A DNA stretch of 64,000 nt from Symbiodinium natans (taxonomy: Eukaryota; Sar; Dinophyceae; Suessiales; Symbiodiniaceae): positions 888,501-952,500 of the forward strand of contig CAJNDS010002501.1 of the NCBI GenBank assembly GCA_905221605.1, given 5' to 3'. The notes beneath the pieces are model-generated. The model was not told where the DNA came from. It ran no database searches and saw nothing but the letters and a program-made list of their open reading frames with translations. Position numbers and translations under genes: made by a program. Of this stretch, positions 32,001-43,436 are shown in pieces. The stretch's first letter is position 1. Every line of letters begins with the position of its first letter.

Positions 32001-35000
32001 TAGGGCACTGAAGGATGCGTTTAAACACCTTCTCTTCGGGTAGGCAGTCTGCGCTCTTCCGGGCCAGCGGGCTGCTGTCGGTGGGTTGGACAAGACCGTG
32101 AGGACTTCAGAAGAAAGAAGCGGGGGCGAGTTTTTAGGGGGGGGGGGGGGGCGGGCGGGGGGGTCGTTTTTGCGGAGTTTTTGGGGAGTCTTCCTGGATC
32201 GACAGACTTGAAACCAGCAGGTCTTGTGAGCGTCTTCAATCCAAAAGTGCAAGTGCTTGTCCCTGGTTGAGTTGTGCATCTCGAGGTTTGGCACCATCCT
32301 TTGTAACAAGGATTTTGCTTTTGGAGGTGAGGGTTTAGGGCTGAGGGTTTCCTAACCTCAAGTCTTCATATCGATGTGCATCTCCTTTTGGTCGCCTCCA
32401 GAGAGATTGCACAGGAAAACTTCTTGAACCCCACTCTATAACCCTAAACCCCCCTCAAACCCCCTTCAACCCCCTCCAAGCCCCTAAACCCCAAACCCTA
32501 AACCCCAAACCCTAAACCCTCAACCCTAAGCCCTAAACCCACACAACCCAAAACCCCAAACTCTAAGCCCTAAACCCACACGGCCCCCCTGAGCCACTCC
32601 AACTGCTGGGAGACACCAGGATCTTTAGCTTGGAGACCGGCTGCACGCTCTTCAGGAGCAGCTGCATCGAATGGGTTGAGGGTTTGGGGGTTCAGGGTTT
32701 GTTTGGTTCAGGGTTCAGGGTTTAGGGTTTTGGGGGCTTAAGGTTTAAGGTTTAAGGTTTAGGGTTTAGGTTCAAGCTTAGACTCTTCGGCTCGTGTAAT
32801 GCATCCCCGGCCGTGCTCACACCAGTTGAGTCTCGAAAACCCGCTCACCAATATTTTGTAGTGGGGAAAAGGGGAAGGGGGACGGGTGGGGGGGGGGTAG
32901 GGGGGGGGGGGGGGGAATGAGGGGGGGCCCTGCTGGGAGGGGCTTCAACTGCCTCTGGTCCTGCCGCTTGCGGACCCCGGTTTCCTAGGCGGGGTACCCA
33001 TTTGAGGAAATAAAGTGGTCCGAAAAAGGGGGGTGCCTGTTCTCACAACCTATACACCTCCGGCCCGAGGCCTCGGCGGTTTTGCTTCTCTTGGTTTTTG
33101 TTCTTTCTAATGGTGGTGGTTCCTCAGGCCCAAAGAGGTTTTAGGCTAGAGGGGAATCTAGGCCTTTTTCCCAGTCCGAGTACGTCGAATTTTCGGTTCT
33201 CCATGCAGCCAGAGTAAAAACAGGGGCGAGGGGGGCGGGGCTCATGGCAAGCTTCAAAAGGCTCACAGAGTTAGGTTTCTGGGTTGTCCTACATTTGCCA
33301 CGAGGGCAATGCGCAACATGGCCAGCACCCTTCCTAACCCCTAAACCCTAAACCTACCCCCCCCCCCCCCCGTCCCTTCTGGCAGGATGACAGACCATCG
33401 TGACTTTGGCCCTGAGAGGACGGTTGCTTCTTGGAGCTAGAGCTCTGAATCCTATACCGGCTCTGCGTGAACAGCCTGACCTGAAATGCCATGTGCCAGG
33501 TTTAGGGTGGTTTAGGGTGCTTGGGTTTGAGGGCTTTGGGGGAGCACAGGGCCGACAGAAGTCCAGAGTCATAGCCCCAAAATCTGGAACATCATGGGGT
33601 CATTTCTGCCATCAAAACCTGTGCCTAGTTTTTGGGCCTCTTCTTTTCCCCCTCCGAATCCTGGGTACCCCCCAAAGAGGGCTTTGTGAGGGAAGCCACT
33701 CAACCACTCAAAGGAGGAGGTCTTTGGAAGCAGGCGATTGAAGTGAAGGCTTGGCTTAAGTAAACAGGAACAGGTTAGGGTGGTTTGGCCACCTGAGATG
33801 GCGTGGGGTGGGAGAAACGTGTGAAATGGCCCTCCCCAATCGGGCCATAGCTACCTTTCGCATGTGACGCAGCTTCCGAAGCTCCTCGGCGTCCCAACCT
33901 TTACAGCTTCTGCGCCAGACCACAGCAAACCCGAACCCTCCACCCAAAACCCTGAACCGTAAACCCCAAACCCCATTCACAGGAACTTCTTCCAACTGGA
34001 GGGCTGTGGTGCTATCTGGTGCTTTCTCCACCTCAGGCGAGTGGAAGTAAGGGTTTCGGGTTTAGGGATTGAGGGTTTATAGGGTTTAGGTTGAAGTTGT
34101 CAGAGCAGCACTTGATTTCAACCTCCCACCTTTCCGCCTGCGGCGTCTTCCGTTAGAATGCAGGGCTGCATGCAGAAAGACCCATCTTTACACTTTAGAA
34201 GGTGCTTGGGGGAGGGGGGGCATCGGGGTTTGGGTAAGATGCTGGATCAGTGTCAACGTCGCCGTCTGTTGTCTTGAATCTGGGCTTTGGGACAAGAATC
34301 GGGGTCTCGTCTGCAAACTGTTCACAGCCACACCCGTCCACCTGTAACCAAATATTGCCCTGACGAAACGATACCCAAACTTCAAGACCCAAATCCCTCA
34401 AAACTCTACACCCACAAACCCTGAAAGCCCTGAACCCCCAAGCCCCTGAACCTGTAAACCCCTAAACCCTGTGAAAGCAGTCTGGCTTTCTGGTAACGAG
34501 GAAGGCCTTTTTCTCGCTTTTGGGATCGTGAGGATGGGTCTAGGGGGCAAAAACGGTGTAAGGGTTTAGGCTTTCAGCGCTCATGAGCTAGGCCACCCCC
34601 CGCGTTTCAAGCCAAGATGCGCCTCTAAAGCGGTGAAATCCTCAAGAACCACATTGACAGGGTGTCCGGGGCGGTGGTCGGATTGAGGCCTTATAATTCG
34701 ATGCCTAGCTACACCATACTCCTTTCTTTAAACCCTAAGCAGCCTCCACACGACAAGCCCGAAGTATCCCTAAAGCCTAAACCCTCAACCCCAAACCACT
34801 CCAAAATCGCTAGCAGAAGAGGAAAAAACTAGCAGAAGAGGGTGTCTAAAAACCTTGGTGGCAGGGACAACCTGATCGTCTCTGGCTCAGACGACGCCAC
34901 TGTGCGTTGCTGGGATATCGACTCCTGGACCTCTTTTGAGCAGGGCTTGGGCTTCCTTTTCTAAGCGTTTAGGGTTTAGGGTTTGGGGTTTTGGGATTTA

Positions 35001-36429
35001 GGGTTTAGCGTTTTTCCTTATTTAAGGGGTTTAGGGTTCAGGGTTACAGTGGGGGGGGGGTTTACGAGCTTAGGGGTTTCGAGTTCACATCCTCATCAAA
35101 GGTGCAACGTACAGAAACGCTCCTGGCTCTTAGCCTCACGCAGCTGGGATGTGCATCCGCCGCTCCGGCATCCCATCCACAACATTGACAATGAATGGCC
35201 AGAAGTTTCCTGGGATGAAGGGAAGGTTAGCGCAAGCTCTCATTATTCAAACGGTTGCTATAGGCACCTGTCCTGGCAACCCCGCCTCATCCCGAAACTT
35301 GAAGCTCCTCTGTCAAGCCGACCCTGCAAAGCATGAGATCCGCTCCCATGTCTGGAACCCCCCTACCAGATCCCTGTAGTGAGTATCCCTGAACCCTAAA
35401 CCCCCAAACCCCCAAACCCTGAACCCGCCCAGGACAAAGGCCAAGCGCTGTGCTTAAAGATCGGGCACTTGGGCTATGGCGAGGCCATCCCAGCCCTGAA
35501 AAACGTAGGCCTTCGCGATCTTCACGGCGTGCGAAGTTTTGGGGCCTCTTGCTTCTGAAGTACTTTCATAGCGCGTGAAGGGCTTAGGGTTTCGGGTTTA
35601 CCTTTAAACATATGGTACATATTTTAGGATGCCTCAAAAAGGTTAGCCCCCCTAGACAGGTTGGGATACGACATCATGCAGGGGTGGGCCGAGCTCCTTG
35701 GTGTTGGGGTACACGTCTTCCGGGATTCCGGGGAGTTCTGAAAAGAGAGGGCTGCGGCACCTTAGGCGTGGAGGACGCGCTGACATGCACACTGGCCATG
35801 TCTCGACCTTGATGCAAGCCCCAAGTGAATCACTTCCTAGAGCTCGGGAGCTGTACCCCTAAACCCAACCCTAAACCCTAAAGCGCAGTGCCAGGACATT
35901 GGGGAGCCGGGTATTGGCTGGAAGCTCTCGGAGAGGCGAATTGGGTGGGTTGTAGTTGAGGCTGCAAATGGGCCTTCATGTACGTAGCGTTCTTTAGATA
36001 CAATCCCCAAAATGTGGGCATGGAGGGTGAGGAGAATGTAGGGCGGCTGAGTACACAGGTGAAGTCCCTGCTTCGGCTTGGAAGCTGTTACCTGGGATCC
36101 ATCATTTCAGATTCCAGCTCAGGGCTCGTGACTTGGGGGATAAACCCTAAACCCTAAACCCTGAACCCTAAATCCTAAACCCTAAACCTTAAACTCCAAG
36201 CTTGACTTCGGGCCTTTGTCACAGCATCCTGCTCGCGTGGAGGTTTGCAACCGTTATCCGCATGTGCCACCTGGGCAAGGACGCGAACTGAGTTGGAGTT
36301 AGGGTTTAGAGTTGAGGGTTTAGGGCTAGGGTTTAGGGTTTAGGGTTTGGGGTTTGGGGTTTAGGGTTTAGGTTTTACGGTTTAGGATTTAGGGTCCCAT
36401 GACTCCTTTGGAAATGCTTTTGTCATTTC

Positions 36430-36482
<53 letters not shown>

Positions 36483-39400
36483 CGTCGTCTCAGGCGATGC
36501 GGAGCCCAGGGCGTAAAGGGTTTAACGTTTCGGGTTCCCCGTATACTAGCAGTCCTGAATGGGAATTACAGTACCCCCAAGTATACTCCCCTACTAAGCA
36601 TTGTTAGTATAACGGGGAACATCCAAATAGGTAACCACTGGGTAGCCCAGCTTTTCTTCGCTTTTGGGGTTCTAGGTTCCCTCATTTTTCTTATAGAATA
36701 GCCAACCATGAACAGGGTACCCTTGCTATAGTTTGGTTTCCCATAGTAGGAGGTCCCGAAATTCAAACCTGGATCCTTCCCACGTTGCCCAGTGCAAGCA
36801 AGATGCAGGACGGTCGTCAGTTTGCAACCTGCTCCTACGATCGGTGGCAGCCTCAGCTCCATAGGGGGCTGTAGGGTACGCATTGGGTGGATGGACTGGA
36901 CGATGTATATGTTGCTTCGGGTTCTGGGGGTGGTTGCAACATGCCTCTAGATTAAGGAGATGAGGGTGTGTAGAATACGGAGACTAAGGAGTCCCCACAC
37001 GGCTTCACCAAGGTTTCAGCTACATTCTGTCATTTCCCTCCGCTACAACTGACCCTAAAACCCTTAAACCCCTCAACCGAAGAGTTTCCCTGGCCATACC
37101 ATGGGCCGTCTCATCACTCAGGACAGTGGTTATCTGGGATGCGACATCACCGAGGGACTTGCAGGCTGACTTCATTCTCGCCAATGCTGGATATCTTTTG
37201 ATGAGCGTGACCTCAATTCACTCTATGCTAAACCCTAGATTTTTCAAAGCCCCCGCTTGAGTCCCTCTGAAAAGAATTCCAATGTCCCAAGCCAAGGGCG
37301 TACCCAGTTCTGGCTGTTACTAGGGTATTCGGGTTTCGGGAAGTGGGTACCCGTGCACGAGATCTAAGCCCTTTCCAAAAACAAAAAGAGTGGTCGAAGG
37401 TACCGAATCTATTTTGAACTACTCCCCTCTTTCATAGTAACCACCCGGGACACTAAAATCCTCAGCCCGAAGACGCACTTCCACAAGGAATCGATTATAC
37501 TTGTGGCCAGCTTCCCTGAGATTATACTGGGGTCCAGCTTCCCTAAACCCTCCACACGAACTCTGGTTTGAGGCCGAAGGGACTCCAGGAATCGTTCGTC
37601 CAGTTTAGTTCCTATCGCTTAGTGCTAAAGGGGGCGCTAGGCTTCTTGGATTTAGGGCTTAGAAGCCCTAAGCCCTAAGCCCTAGACTTATGTTCTCAGG
37701 GTGAGCCGATTCACTTCGGGACTTTCAGCGCACATAGCACGGCCCAGGAAGGACGAAGGGTGCCTTGCTTGTTTGCAATAAGTATTTAATGGGAACCCCC
37801 ACAAAAGGGTAGCATGGTAATGATTACTGCGTATTGGGGTCTGCGGTTCAGGTATCTCACTGCTCTGTTAGCCTAAGCTTACATCGCAGTCCTAGGTTTT
37901 TCTTCCCGGTGTGCGCCGTCCCATTGTGCGTCCTCTCGGTTGGACTTCACCGTGAACCCCAAACCCTACACCCTCGGTTGGAGATTAGTGGCCCTCCACC
38001 ACTCTCCAGACACAAAGCCAGACGTTTACGTTCTTATGAGGTGGTGTCGTTCTTCCTGCTTCCTAAAAGTCTAATCCCCAAGACCAAAACCCAAAACCCA
38101 AAACCCAAAATCACATTATCAGAACAAGGTTAGCATTTGGTTAGTTCGACAAAGGAACACAGAACCCAAAACGGCAGGGAAAGTTTCTGTTTACTAGGCC
38201 CTAAACCCTCAGTGCCTAAACCCAAAACCCTAAACCCTCTAAACCCCAATTCCTGGGGGGGGGGGGGTCATGCTGTCCAGGTCCTGCGAAGGTGGAAAGC
38301 ACACGGGCCGCAGTCCCAGCTTTGAAGCCTTTAGGGTTTGGGGTTTAGAGTTTGGTGTAGGGGTTTAGGGACCTTGGGGGGGCTTGTGGGTTTTGGGGCT
38401 TTACGGGTTAGAATTTTTCTGAACTGACGACGTAGCTCAAGGTGTACCAGTGGCGTCTTGGGGGGGCGGTTTGGGGTCTGCGGGGTTCCATGCAAGCTTA
38501 GCTTGCGGAAGGCCTACTAACGAAGCAAGGTTTCGACAAGACAGCGATGAATTTCAGCGTGTTTCGCATGCCGCATATCGATCTTCAGAGCTTTGCTCCT
38601 GAGTCACCCTGCTTTGCTTTCCTGCCTGGGGCTAGGGCGAGGGGCCCAGGGCTGCTTACATGACGCGATCCATGCCGAAGCAGACATATGGGGGGGGGGT
38701 CATGGTTAAAAGGTCCTTGAAGCGGATGGGCCATGGGATGAGAGTTCCTTGAGAAGGGAAATCCTTACTCACTAGGGAACCTGCCTTATGTCTTCCGAAC
38801 TCCGCACAGGGATGTCTGCATCGGGGCTGGTCAAGCCCTCCAAGTCTGAGTCCGTTGAACAGGGATCAGGATTGTTTAGGGCAGCCTAAGCCATGAGCCT
38901 TTCAGGAACGGCATCGTCTCCATCTCCTACGCGGGCAAAGGCATGGTGACCACGTGCTCTGGCGACAAGGCCCCCATTGCCGTCCGACTTTCCGGGTTCG
39001 GAGGTTTCGGAATCCAGAAGGTGACAAAGGTGGCTTGAAGGCAGAAGCCCTTCGAGATTCTGAACTCAAGAACCCCATAATCTCTGTACCCTACCTCCAG
39101 ACTTCTTTGCAGACCGTGAAGATCTGGGATTGGACAACAGAAGAGACCACGATGCTGGCCGAGACGAAGACTCGAGGCAAGGGGGCCCTTATGTCAACGT
39201 CGGAGTGGCGGCGGTCATAGGTCATAGTAGCCCTAAAACCCAAACCCCAAACCCCAAACCCCAAACCCTAAACCCTAAACCGGAGTGTTTAGGAGGACAC
39301 TGCACGCTGTGGCTGGGGGTTTTGCGCACCAGGGCTCGATGGTGACTGCTTTCTGAAGAAGGTCATGCCATGAAAGAGGATGTATAGCACGTACGATCCT

Positions 39401-41220
39401 TTCCGAGAGGTTTCCTATGACGACACAGAAGACAAGAGGTTTCCCTACATGATAGAGAGGAAATAGCAGCTTTCGTATATGCACATAGGAAATAGAGGAT
39501 TGCCTATCAAAATAGACACAGAGAGAGAGAGAGAGAGGTTTTCAGATGATTTCGAAGCAATATTGAGGGGTTTTCCGAGAAAAGCCCCTCAACAAGCAAC
39601 AGAGGTTCTATTTTGTAAAATGCAGGGGAAGTAGTGGTAAATAGCAAAATGGCCTTTGCCCAACAAAAGGACCGAAGCGCAACACCAAAGCAAAAGAGGC
39701 CAAACTTAGGTACCGGACATCATGCGGGTGCGTGTTTTTGGGCTACACCAAGCGGACCAGTGGCCACATGGAGGCATCGCCAACGACGCTTGCATGATTG
39801 ACGAGGACAGGATCTTCATCGCTGGCGGGGACGCCACCATCCGCATCTACAACTGGAAAGAGGCCGCAAACATGTTCAATACCCAGCCAATACCACAACC
39901 ACCAAATTATGAAGGGTTCATCTCTTCATCTAATTGCTGGGCCTCTATAAGCCTTTGAGGCCACGAAGGTTCGTAGATGTGGCACATCGGAGGCTCGGAT
40001 GTGCCTTGAACCCCCTGTGTAAGTCTGAGAAGCCACGTGTCCTCCTTGCAGGACAAAGATGAGCTGCAGTTCTACGCGCACGACATGTCCCTGAATGGGT
40101 GCGCCGGGCGCCCAGCCGGTGTAGCAAAGTGAGGGCGTCTCTCGGTCTACCCACGACAGCCTGCATCTTGAACAACCATCTGGTAAGCGAGGCTGAGGCA
40201 AATCATGCAGGTATGTCGCACCTTGCAAAATCTTGCAGAACCCGAAGCCGATGGCGTTTATTCCGTCTGCATGTTTCGTAGATGCGACATACCTCAGGGA
40301 CGGCCTAACAAATGCGGGCCATTCAGAATGCAGAGCTGTGTTAAGGGCTGACTGCAGGCGCGAATGTGCATCCAGTAAACTGCAGATGAGGCACCGGTGT
40401 TCAAATCGAGGGCAGACGAGAAGAACTGGACGAAGGCCAGGCCGGTACCCTATATCAGATCCTAAAGGGTCATGTGTGATGGGGGGACGCAAGCTGCCTA
40501 GTTCCCGAAGCAGTAGGCCTGGGGTCAGGCATATTCAGGTATTGTCCCTCTGGTTCTGAGAAGGGAATGAAGCTATTGTTCGCAGAACCCAGAACCAGAC
40601 GCGGTTGAATAGGACTGGGTTGAGGGTTTAGGGTTTCGTGTTTAGGATCGAGTCTTGGTTTCTGCTCTAGGGCTCAAGGCTTTAGAGTCTACAGACTTCC
40701 AGGCATGATGGTCCCACACTTTGTGCATCGCGTTGAACCGTTAAACAGGGACCTTGAAGAGTGACTTGAGAACTCGGGAGGATGCCGCAGGCATCCACCT
40801 CCGAATCCCTGATGTGGACTCTTGTCATTCTCTATCGCTCCGGTTCCGGTTGGCCGCGAAGGCGTTGTTGTATCTGTGACAGGAAAGATGGTCGTGTTCC
40901 ATTACAATTCTGTGACGACCCCCCGTAGACTGGTTTGTAGAACTGGGACTTTCCCCAGCAGAATGGGTCACTGGTGTGCTGATGAAATCCTTGGTTGCGG
41001 ATAGCTTGTTGGTGTAGTATGGGGCTCGGAAGAATCACTACTAGTATTCCCTTACATTCCCTCTATAAGCATCCTACAGTAACCCCCAAAACCCTACTTG
41101 TTAAGGCCCCTATAATTCCACAGGAACCGAAGCCTCTCAACCTTGCGGCCTTCAGAGGTTCCCATCATGTACTTGAACGTGAAGTATCCCGAAAACGAGG
41201 ACTGGCGCGAGTCGGCGGGT
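29001..41220 (+). CDS. WD40-repeat protein, multi-exon
   Basis: At least six WD blades lie on separate plus-strand exons: 29001-29059, 30773-30911, 34865-34944, 37122-37164, 38906-38969 joined to 39113-39181, and 39761-39862 joined to 40052-40099. Each shows the S/G-x-D-x-T-x-R-x-W-D type strand, for example SGDKTVKIWDW across a junction that is exact when a GC donor is used. Less certain exons are 35433-35504 (DKGQALCLKIGHLGYGEA), about 40852-40905 (GREGVVVSVTGKMVVFH) and 41156-41220 (VPIMYLNVKYPENEDW). WD40 propellers are protein-binding scaffolds; the VKIWDW/IRIYNW style resembles ciliary WD proteins, but I cannot name an orthologue. The start and stop are not fixed, and two adjacent WD genes cannot be ruled out. 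Confidence 0.7.
29221..29838. repeat. opposed telomere-like arrays with variant runs
   Basis: CCCTAAA units at 29221-29265, then TTTAGGG at 29387-29583 including a run of five TTCTTAGGG variants (about 29424-29470), then CCCCAAA and CCCTAAA units at 29671-29838. It is one of the densest telomere-like blocks in the window. Confidence 0.95.
30773..30911 (+). CDS. WD40 exon, ILSCSDDYTCRLWKM
   Basis: After CATAGCAG reads GLHPGCKDKILSCSDDYTCR then LWKMGE, ending at the canonical donor GTGAGC. Histidine and the SDD..RLW strand are typical of a WD blade. Confidence 0.8.
30990..34720 (-). CDS. possible minus-strand gene nested in WD40 intron
   Basis: Between two WD exons the minus strand shows a series of protein-like segments: about 34700-34590 (HPVNVVLEDFTALEAHLGLK), 34341-34195 (DGCGCEQFADETPILVPKPR), 34020-33960 (VEKAPDSTTALQLEEVPVNG), 33902-33856 (GWDAEELRKLRHMRK), 33493-33375 (VRLFTQSRYRIQSSSSKKQP), 32305-32165 (DKHLHFWIEDAHKTCWFQVC), 31620-31430 (IHSDWDGGEVYISGVEKDPQ), 31388-31293 (EHVNPIPEALLASGTRNHAR) and 31110-30990 (REEELAWLPWLLQQTAPQLG). 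Several follow CAG acceptors. No family is recognised. In part of the range (31.3-31.6 kb) the complementary plus frame is also open, so the strand is not proven. It could also be several unrelated or decaying pieces. Confidence 0.35.
31713..31850. repeat. dispersed repeat (GGTAGCCCAGC), copy 1
   Basis: Shares with 36647-36750 the ordered blocks GGTAGCCCAGC, TTTTGGGGTTCTAG, TTTTT, AGCCAAC and ACCCTT. It lies about 50 bases upstream of a GGGATGTTCCCCC-family MITE. Confidence 0.65.
31898..31996. mobile_element. GGGATGTTCCCCC MITE family, copy 4
   Basis: Starts GGGTTGTCCCCCTTGTACGA and ends AAGGGGGGGAACTTCCCAA, with subterminal ACAGTCCTTAATGGGGATT and its complement. Ends are slightly decayed. 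Confidence 0.75.
34865..34944 (+). CDS. WD40 exon, LIVSGSDDATVRCWDI
   Basis: After GTGGCAG reads DNLIVSGSDDATVRCWDIDS then WTSFEQ. A textbook WD strand. The intron probably begins GCTTGG, and TTTAGGG units start about 25 bases later. Confidence 0.85.
36440..36481 (+). repeat. 42-base poly-G tract preceded by poly-T
   Basis: Ten T followed by about 42 uninterrupted G. The exact length is probably unreliable in any sequencing technology. Confidence 0.9.
36531..36626. mobile_element. GGGATGTTCCCCC MITE family, copy 5 (decayed ends)
   Basis: Starts CGGGTTCCCCGTATACTAGC and ends GTTAGTATAACGGGGAACAT. Internal AGCAGTCCTGAATGGG matches the family. Confidence 0.7.
36647..36750. repeat. dispersed repeat (GGTAGCCCAGC), copy 2
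   Basis: Second copy of the element described at 31713-31850. It too lies next to a MITE copy, about 20 bases downstream. Confidence 0.65.
37122..37164 (+). CDS. WD40 exon, TVVIWDA
   Basis: Between CACTCAG and a GC donor (GCTGAC); reads TVVIWDATSPRDLQ. Confidence 0.7.
38906..39181 (+). CDS. WD40 two-exon pair, SGDK / TVKIWDW
   Basis: Exon 38906-38969 (after TTTCAG; IVSISYAGKGMVTTCSGDK) joins exon 39113-39181 (after TTTGCAG; TVKIWDWTTEETTMLAETK). The join reproduces the WD strand SGDKTVKIWDW exactly, which fixes the intron as 38970-39112 with GC...AG ends. Confidence 0.9.
39761..39862 (+). CDS. WD40 exon, FIAGGDATIRIYNW
   Basis: Reads IANDACMIDEDRIFIAGGDA then TIRIYNWKE; a GC donor (GCCGCA) gives phase 0 with exon 40052-40099, which reads DKDELQFYAHDMSLNG. 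Confidence 0.8.
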
Positions 41221-41713
41221 TGGTAACATGAAGGGCTGCAGGGCACCGGGGTTCAAAAATCTCGGGTGCTACAGGGTATAGAAGAATCATGGGAAGCCCT
41301 CAGGCATCTGCAGAAGATCTGTCTCATATGCAACGTGACTATCGGGAGTCTGAATCGGCCATGCCTAGCGCTGGACTCTGCCATCTTGAAGCGTAATTAT
41401 TGCCCTCCACTGCCAGGAAGACAGCAAAGCAGCGTTGGAAACGATGAGGCCGTGCGATAGCGACAGCAAGCCCAACATCGTGAGTAGATACCAGAACAGT
41501 AGATTTCAGTAGATCGAAGCTGCCACTTTCCACCGGCAAGAGCCTCGAGCATGGAGAAGCGTCTCGCTAGGGTTTCGGGCTTATGTTTTAGGGTTTAGGG
41601 TTTAGGGATTGGTGTTTAAGGGTTAGTGTAAGGGTTTAAGGTGCTTTGGGCGCAGGGTTTATGGTCGGGTTTCCCAAGTGCTAGAGACATTAGAGGCCGC
41701 CATTGTTGTTGCT

Positions 41714-42859
41714 ATGGCTGCCGGCGTGCTTCACACCGTTCTTCTCCGGAGTGACGGCAACGCCGTGGCTTGGGGGATGGTGAATGCTGGCCAATGCGTG
41801 ATTCCCCCTTTGGATGAAGGACTCTCCTACACTCAGGTTGCCGCTGGCTGGCTCCACACCGTTCTTCTCCGAAGTGATGGTTGCGCTGTTGCTTGCGGAA
41901 GAAATGGCGCTGAACAATGCAAAATTCCTGCGCTGGATGAGGGAATGTCATACACCCAGGTTTCTGCAGGTTATGCTCAGACAGTGCTTCTTCGAAACGA
42001 CGGCAATGCTGTGCTCTGTGGATCACCTGGACATAGCAGGATTTTACCATTGGATGAGGGGTGTTGGTACACCCAAGTGGATGCCGGTGACGATCATATT
42101 GTGCTTCTTCGAAACGACGGCCGTGCTGTTGCACTTAGCAGTCGTAACCATTATGGCGAATGCAACATTCCTCCTTTGGAAGAGGGAATGTCGTACACCC
42201 AGGTTGCTGGCGGCAAGAACCACACAGTTCTGCTTCGAAGCGATGGCCACGCCGTGGCTTGTGGAAGCAATGATGGTGGACAATGTGACATTCCCCCTCT
42301 GGATGAGGGAGTGTCATATACCCAAGTCTCTGCAGGAGATCACACCGTGCTTCTTCGAAGTGATGGGAGAGCAGTAGCTTGCGGACGCAATGAATCCAAG
42401 CAGTGTAACGTCCCCGCATTGAAGGATGACGGAGTCGTCTACACGCAAGTTTCCGCCGGGGTGACTCATACCGTGCTTGTCCGAAGTGATGGCGTTGCTG
42501 TAGCTTGCGGGAAGAGCCACTACAAACAATGCAGGATTCCTGCCCCTGAGCCGGGGATATGGTATGTTCGTGACCATACGGTACGGGGCACAGACAGCTT
42601 TGTTTGTCAGTTAGATGTTGACGGTGTGGATGGCGCAGTGGCGCTGAAATGTTGTGGCTTGGCCGGAAACGAAGTCTTACGATGGAAGGCACTTGGGTCT
42701 GAGCTGGCCTTGGATATTCAAGCGTACATTGCGCATGAGTTGAGAGTCAAGCTCCAGAGCTTACGAGTTGTCTTGCCTAACGGGAAGCTGTTGGCCTCGG
42801 TTTGCCGGGCGAATCCGCGGGTCAGAGCTGGCGATCTGAGTGACACCCACAAATCTTAG
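41714..42859 (+). CDS. intronless RCC1-like repeat protein with ubiquitin-like C-terminal segment
   Basis: A single open frame of about 380 codons, open upstream to at least 41678. It contains seven tandem repeats of about 45-50 residues with the core HTVLLRSDGxAVACG, followed by QC.IPxLDEGxSYTQV. These are RCC1/regulator-of-condensation type blades, consistent with a seven-bladed propeller. The last 100 residues lack the repeat and end in LRVKLQSLRVVLPNGKLL, a ubiquitin-like tail seen with this repeat in dinoflagellate predictions often labelled HERC-like. Function is unknown; a binding scaffold is likely. No intron is present, unlike all neighbours, which suggests a retrocopy. ATG at 41714 is the first in-frame methionine, but it lies inside the first repeat, so a 5' exon or a 5' truncation is likely. 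Confidence 0.9.
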   Translation: MAAGVLHTVLLRSDGNAVAWGMVNAGQCVIPPLDEGLSYTQVAAGWLHTVLLRSDGCAVACGRNGAEQCKIPALDEGMSYTQVSAGYAQTVLLRNDGNAVLCGSPGHSRILPLDEGCWYTQVDAGDDHIVLLRNDGRAVALSSRNHYGECNIPPLEEGMSYTQVAGGKNHTVLLRSDGHAVACGSNDGGQCDIPPLDEGVSYTQVSAGDHTVLLRSDGRAVACGRNESKQCNVPALKDDGVVYTQVSAGVTHTVLVRSDGVAVACGKSHYKQCRIPAPEPGIWYVRDHTVRGTDSFVCQLDVDGVDGAVALKCCGLAGNEVLRWKALGSELALDIQAYIAHELRVKLQSLRVVLPNGKLLASVCRANPRVRAGDLSDTHKS

Positions 42860-43436
42860 AGCGCCATCTGAGCAGAGATCAGAGCCCTCCTTACGTGAGC
42901 CTTTGCCGGCTTTTGCTGCTGCCAACTGGTCCAGCCCCCTTATTGTACATAACTTGAGAAGCGCTTGCTTCTGTCTTTGCCATAGCACCCACCGTAACTG
43001 GACGAGGGAGCGGCCGGTGCCCCTCCCCCTTTTCCACACGTCCATGGTTTAGAAGGCCTTCTAACAGGGTCTCGGGTGTAGGCGTCAGCGGTCTCGGGTA
43101 AAACGCGGACAACAAGCCATGCAAAACGTCTACGCTGTCGGGCACCTAACTTGCCGAATACTAAGTAGCCCAGAGACCCTAAACCAACAACCCTGCAGCC
43201 CTAAACTCCGGAAAACCTTGAGCTGCAAGGCGTACCACTACCACTCCACCCACGGCACCTTCCTCCCCAAAGCCATCGTTGCAGCGCGCAGTTCGTGCCG
43301 CTCGAAATCCAACACAGTCATCTGCAGATGTTTATCAGCCCAAGCTCTCAAAACCTAACCAACCCCCAAACCCGCAACCCTACATCATCCCCAAACCCAA
43401 CCCTGAACAAGCCCTACGCCCAAAACCTCCCAAGCT

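Noticed and set aside
39926-40492. 188-codon minus-strand ORF
   Set aside because: Antisense to the WD40 exon 40052-40099, no recognisable domain, and it crosses a hairpin. Its length is notable, but I see nothing that makes it a gene.
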